A stretch of DNA of 64,000 nucleotides from Brasenia schreberi (Eukaryota; Streptophyta; Magnoliopsida; Nymphaeales; Cabombaceae). The notes under the pieces were generated by a model. That model was not told the origin of the DNA, searched no databases, and saw only the letters and a list, made by a program, of their open reading frames with translations. Position numbers and translations under genes: made by a program. The DNA is taken from NCBI GenBank assembly GCA_036023115.1, contig JAYKKT010000036.1, positions 5,791,501-5,855,500 of the forward strand, written 5' to 3'. Below are positions 58,982-64,000 of the stretch, piece by piece (within the stretch, counting starts at the first letter, position 1; the number at the start of each line of letters is the position of its first letter).

Positions 58982-60466
58982 GTGAAGCTCACCTGAATCG
59001 CCGCTCCAAACTGCCATCCTCACCACTGTCGGACTGCCCTAACCATCGCCTCTCAGCCACCGTCCTCCCCCCACTTAGCCACCACAACTGTCGCCGGGAT
59101 GAACACCTCCGTCACCGTGTCCGATATGATCGTCCCACCCATTTCCACTCGCTGGATTCCGACCCCAAATATGTGTGTGTAAGAGAGAGAGTGAGAACTC
59201 GGCAAACCTGCTTTTGGGTTTTGTAGATGGAGAGCGATGGACGCGCGGGAAGTACCCGATATCTGTACGTGGCGTACCCAAATCTGGGTACGTGTATGGG
59301 TATGTCATTCAGCGCATGGGTATGTACCAGACATACTCATACCCAGTACGTACCCGATACGGGTACGACGCCCAAATTGATGTACCCATGCAATGTAGCT
59401 GTCAACATTTTCATTTTTTGCAATAAACATTTTTTGCACATGTAGATGATTAACTACCCAACACTCGGGACCATAAAACATAACATGTCTAATTGTTGCT
59501 CTATAATATTTACCTTTCAACTTCAATGGTATCTTCTTATCACATATAATACATAATGTCTCTCTATTTTAACCAATCAGCATTAAATCTATGTATAACA
59601 TCTCCGATTTTCCATCAATTTTTCCATCACTTTAAAAAATTGACCCTAGGTATTTAATTTCCTTATAAGGGATGCAATATGTGTCAATCTTAATTTCTAT
59701 GTCCTTTGAAGTACCCAAATGATCAAATTTACATTCCATATATTTGGTCTTTGTTATACTAAGTTGGAAGCCTTCACTTTCTAACGCTTCTCTCCATAGT
59801 TCTAATTTCCTATTAACTTTTTTCTTAGACTCATCCATAACACAATTTCATCAGCAAATAACATACACCAATGTACTTCATCTTGAATATGTTTTATTAA
59901 CTCATCAATGACCAATATAAATAAATATGAACTTAAAGTTGATCCCTGATGTAACCCAATATTAACTTTAAAGGAGTGTGTCATTCCATCATGAGTTCTC
60001 ACACATGTTTTTGCACCATCGTATATGTCTCGTATAAGATTTATGTATGTCAATGGGATACCTCTCTTTTTCAAGGTTCTTTTATGCTGCACTCAACCTT
60101 ACTACAAGGATAAAAAATTCTTATTTCCCCAAAACAAGATTCTCTCCTTCGATGAAACTTACAAATGATAAATGTTAAACACATAGAAAAGGAATCCCAA
60201 ATTACTAGCAAACCGTATGTGCAGATCCATAATTGAAGTGAACCCAGCCCAGCATATAGGCTATCATTTTCACTACTATCACGTGGATAAAATAAGGCAG
60301 ATCCTTTAGAACTCTATTAGGTATGTATTTAAACTGTAGCTGGTCAGATCTGATGAGATATAGATAAAAGAGAGTACTTACCTGTGATCATAGCGCTATA
60401 GTTCTCATATTTTGTGTTTGGCGGACCACTGCCGTCCCATTCTTGAGTGAGCTGGAGCGCAGCCAT
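58552..60466 (-). CDS. Tentative two-exon 5' fragment of an unidentified gene
   Basis: Minus strand: exon A 60382-60466 starts at an ATG in good context (AAGATGG) and reads MAALQLTQEWDGSGPPNTKY then ENYSAMIT; it ends at a strong donor (CACAG before GTAAGT). A possible exon B at 58552-58633, behind a GATGCAG acceptor, keeps frame and reads GQAFGSDERFSSISDHQGPW and FARYRHDG. I do not recognise the family and found no third exon. The intron would hold an RTE LINE piece (59408-60083). Exon A begins about 100 bp downstream of the last Aquarius pseudo-exon, so the fragment may be spurious, a broken gene, or a separate gene with a 3' end I cannot see. Confidence 0.35.
58925..58979. repeat. (CT)n microsatellite
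   Basis: Interrupted CT runs from about 58850, longest at 58938-58978. Confidence 0.9.
59250..59395. repeat. GTACCC/GGGTAC-rich palindromic patch
   Basis: Repeated GTACCC, GGGTAC, GGGTATG and CATACCC motifs in both orientations over about 145 bp, able to fold back. No gene. Confidence 0.6.
59408..60083 (-). mobile_element. Internal RTE LINE fragment (RT to C-terminus)
   Basis: Minus-strand frames give [46 protein letters not shown] (catalytic FADD changed to FADE), then [20 protein letters not shown] and the following C-terminal segment to KMFIAKNEN. Both ends are truncated: no 3' tail and no endonuclease. Confidence 0.88.
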
Positions 60467-60569
60467 CTTATCCACTGAACTAGTTAGAAGCTATCGCTTC
60501 GGGTCGAAGCACTAAAAGAAAAGTAGGCTTGTTAATACGCAGCGTTTCATGACCATAGTCCTTTATCAC

Positions 60570-63500
60570 CTTTGGAAGCCTTATATGAAAAGGAGGTGCA
60601 GGATGAAGGTCTTCTGTTCCATCAGGTTTCACAAAGCAAACCTAGCCAAATGTCATCACAGGGATTCTGTTATTATTTGGAAAGGAAAGAAACGGTCAGA
60701 ATAAAAGGGAAAGTGCTGAAGGACTGTGATTCTGTCATCGCAAACCAAGAAGTGAAGCATTCACAAAGCATGTTAAGTGCTTCAGAATTACCTGATATTG
60801 AGGAAAACTCTCTCTCAAATGATCTGCATCAGTGAAAGTGTCCTTGAAGTCCACCAAGTCCAAAAGTTCCTGCATGTTGGTCCATTGAGCGCTTGAAGGA
60901 TTTCCATAACCCAAAAATATATCATGCAACCAATCAGGAACTATACACGACTCATTCATCAGGTCCCTTATGGACTCTAAAATAGCTTTAAAATTGTTCT
61001 CCTTGGGCTTTCTTCTCATTAAAATGTTGAACGTCCCACTGACATCCTCTGCACCAGTCTCTGCAATTGCCGTAACATCCATATGATACTGTGCAGAATC
61101 TAAAGCAACGGTTACCGTGCAAAGTTCCCCTTTAGGTGGCTTCCATTAATCTCTTTTGATACGGCCAGTGAAGTCATTCATAAGAGTTCCTTCCTCATCA
61201 CGGATTTCAATTATTTCAGTCACTACATATTGAAGCCCAAGCCTTTCAGGTACGGATGACTTTGTGGCTTCCTCTTCACTCAGTGGCTCAAAAGAAGGAC
61301 GGATAGACAATAGAAATAAAACATCATGTTCTTTAAGAGCACCCCATTCGGACCTTACGTGTGCTTTATAACTGGAGATGCTGAAGGTAATATCTGCTGT
61401 AACTGACGATGGTTTTACCTCTCCAATGTTTGGCTGTTTTACCTCAGTAATCTTAAAGCCCTTAATTGGCAAAGCCATCCTTGACCAACCTCAGAAAGCA
61501 GTTTCACCTTCATTATTTATATAAGCAAGGAGATGTGGAACAGCTTCCTGGATATCCTCATGAATTTCATATGTTGATTCAAGCCAAAAGAGGTTAAAGT
61601 TTCTCAAAAGGTAATCATGAAGGGTAAGAAATTGCAAATTCAATTTGGGAAGAGCCAAGCAGCCTTCACCAGAGTAATTGATGCTAGGTACGAGACTTTC
61701 ATCCCACATTATCTGTTCATTTGGATAAAGAGGAAGTGCATTTATTGCTTCCCTCTGAGATTGACGTTTTTCAAAGAAGGAGACCATGACTTCGATAAGA
61801 AAATCAATCCTTTCAGCCCACGGATCATCATCCCTTATCAATTTGAGCTGTAAAAGGAAATACATCAAATTACAAGCATGAATAAAAGAAGTATTATTAA
61901 CCATGTATTGCACAAGTAGATAAGGTAGTCACCACAACACGCACAGGCATGATACATTGTATCTGCTGTAGTCACCGAGTCATAATCTAGTATTTTCATA
62001 TATTTTCAGATATATGCAGTTCCCAACTACATTATCCCGAAAAACTAAAACCCATGCTTGAACATTAAGGAGATAGGTGATGCTTAAACCTCTCACTGCA
62101 GTCAAAAGTTCAGCGCCATACACTAGTTGCTACAAAGACGTACAGAAAATTAATAAAACCTTCACTTTTTCCAAAACCCATGAGACAAGCTTGTAGAAAT
62201 TGTTGAGGGTACCAATAATGGAAAAATGAGCAGTTTAAATATGTGTATTGGCAAAAAGGGTGAGTGAAACACTCCAAGGAGCCAAGCTTTCCTTCTCCTT
62301 TTTGTTTGCTCTTTTCTTTTTTTATTTGGAGGGTGGTAGACTCCAAGCAGATTGCATACTGATTCTCAAAATCCTACCTACAGATTAAGAGATGACCACC
62401 TAAATCAGGTGACTATGTTCCTTTGTAGTTCAAGTATACAAGCTCTTTATCACAACATGATGGCACGAGAGGTACAGGGTAGTTCTAAGTGCTGTATGAG
62501 GTGGTTCCATGACATGGACTACATAAATACTGTCATTAGTCGTTTGAGAGAGGGATTTAGTGGAAAAAGAAATCAAGCATAAAAGAGTATATTCATCATT
62601 CCAGCGCACAGATACCTCTTTTCCCTCATTCCTAACTGACACAGAACTTACCAAGATTCACATCCACCACAAGCACACTTATACACACATACAAAAAAAA
62701 TAGAAATATCAAAAGCTAAATACGTTTACAAGAATGATGGATACTATATTGGACTTATTTCGCATTTCATTTCTTTTTCCAGAATGTTGATAAATTGTTA
62801 AGAGTATGAATTTAACAAACTATAGTTTATTATGAACAAAATGAATTTATGTATTTGAACGTGGATTACATCAAACATTATTTTTTGGATAATCTATATA
62901 TTCAGATTTGGATCTTTGTTAAATGGTCCAAGCCATATATACATTGTATATCACATTCTAGTACACATCCAGATAAAATATGGAATCAAGGGCCCTCAAT
63001 CTATTATTTCTCAGCAACGTGTTTCCCCAAACAGAAGAGGGTGTAACTCCTTTGAAATCACTCCAGCATCATGCCCCCCATGGGTGGCATTAGTAGCCTG
63101 TTGACTTTAACGATTAATTTAGAGTTGAAAGTGAATTTGGCTACACAACCAGTCAAATAAAGAAGAAAGTGGTTTGACTTTTCAGTTATAAGAAAGCTCG
63201 TGACCCCATCCATTTACCAGTTATTTGCATATTGTCATTGGACTTCCATAACGTGATTATCCACTTCACATATTTAAATTGCTTTTATACATGCTCTCTG
63301 CATCCTAGAATAGCTGCTATCAGTAACTCTTGACGTCCTAATGATGGTAAAAGATTAACATAACATTTGACATACTTAAATTACCAGAGAAGTGAGCAAC
63401 TAGAGATCCTGCCCATGCGGATTTATTCCATTTCCTATAATAGCAATTAACTTATAATTTCCCGGAACACCAATTGCCACGAAAGAACAACATAGCATCT

Positions 63501-63888
63501 GGACTTGAACAGGTAAGTTTGTATTTGGTTAGGTACATGACTGCGACTAACCTTGTTGCAGATCAGATCTCTCAGATCTCCTTTTGACAACACAGACAAT
63601 TTATTCAAGAGATCAACACGCTTATGAAGAGAGCCGATGTTTGCCAATGCCATATCCCGCAGCTAGACCAAAGATCATACATGAGGAACGATTTAAAACA
63701 TCAAACAGCATGAAAATGAAGCTATCAGAACAATTTGAGTCCCATCATGGTCATTTATCTCAAAACCTTCATAAAACTGGAGCAAGTCCACCAATTGTGA
63801 AAACAGTTTTCCCTTGGCATGCCTATACAATGAACTCAGATGGCACTTAGGCACCACAGACATATCAGACACAAGGGGTTTCAGATAT
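60570..63888 (-). pseudogene. Aquarius (intron-binding spliceosomal helicase) fragment, pseudogene
   Basis: Aquarius (AQR; EMB2765 in Arabidopsis) is an SF1 helicase that binds the intron upstream of the branch point. Collinear exons on the minus strand: 63732-63888 (RYLKPLVSDMSVVPKCHL onward), 63552-63662 (LRDMALANIGSLHKR onward), 60792-61847 (LKLIRDDDPWAERIDFLIEV through DADHLRESFPQYQ) and 60570-60641 (VCFVKPDGTEDLHPAPPF). Lesions seen: TGA at 61491-61493 and TAA at 61146-61148 inside the large exon, both in frame; a one-codon loss near LQYVVTEIIEI; the exon expected between the first two (around SHYDRF and the following Phe/Leu-rich segment) has only 69 bp of room and is not present intact; and no helicase exons lie downstream. 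The large exon otherwise stays in one frame for 352 codons, so decay is recent. The fragment continues beyond the window's right edge. Confidence 0.92.
61848..63551. other. Intron of the Aquarius pseudogene
   Basis: About 1.7 kb between two pseudo-exons; no other gene or repeat recognised. Confidence 0.6.
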
Positions 63889-64000
63889 CTGCAAGAAATC
63901 ATAAAAATAATAAGATATTTTCATGTGAATGGAGGTTCTCAGGTTGTGATACGGTTACCAAGCAAAAAGATGGTTCGATAGTAGAAGAGCTTTTAACATA

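Noticed and set aside
60480..60570. Continuation of Aquarius past RLPK as an open frame (starting VIKDYGHETL)
   Set aside because: A good donor (AAG before GTGATA) ends the exon there and the following residues do not resemble the family.

Overview
This window is nuclear DNA from a flowering plant. The evidence is intron-rich genes with GT-AG introns of 100 bp to 1 kb, plant-only gene families (OVATE family protein, chloroplast 2-Cys peroxiredoxin BAS1, LOG cytokinin-activating enzyme), very long AT and AG microsatellites, and a heavy load of plant retroelements (RTE-type and L1-type LINEs, Ty1/copia, tRNA-derived SINEs, hAT MITEs). I cannot name the species.

Genes. (1) A single-exon OVATE family repressor at 2306-2782 (-). 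(2) An unrecognised, conserved-looking plant protein at 17686-18228 (-). (3) BAS1 2-Cys peroxiredoxin at 28283-31266 (+): seven exons, 266 codons, both catalytic cysteines. (4) A 77-residue conserved plant protein at 34040-34273 (-). (5) A LOG-family cytokinin riboside 5'-monophosphate phosphoribohydrolase at 47146-50514 (+): seven exons, 217 codons, with its start codon directly after a long AG microsatellite. (6) A tentative unidentified two-exon fragment at 58552-60466 (-). Three clear pseudogenes are present: a KAS III (beta-ketoacyl-ACP synthase III) 5' fragment at about 20433-21320 (+); a fragment of the spliceosomal helicase Aquarius at 60570-63888 (-) with two in-frame nonsense codons, a missing exon and no helicase part; and a 23S-type organellar rRNA fragment at about 45448-45595. 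The genes are unrelated single loci and do not form a pathway.

Mobile DNA explains most of the rest. The dominant family is an RTE-like LINE whose 3' end is a GTTGTTG-type tail; I count at least 16 pieces. Six have target-site duplications that I could read directly: 1734-2032, 9717-10041, 23326-26764, 36068-38965, 51103-51230 and 52606-52739. Two are nested inside older LINE copies, which gives a relative insertion order. Two others are short head-to-tail forms (5' leader joined to 3' tail), one with a 14-bp target-site duplication, which points to a non-autonomous derivative family. The full-length copy has tandem monomers in its 5' leader and a hairpin at its extreme 5' end. There are also three degenerate plant L1 pieces (10.9-12.2, 13.65-15.1 and 42.6-43.0 kb), a degenerate copia pol (40.25-42.2 kb), two tRNA-derived SINE families, a hAT MITE with an 8-bp target-site duplication (6692-7202), and a dispersed GGTTCC-rich foldback family with TAGACATG ends.
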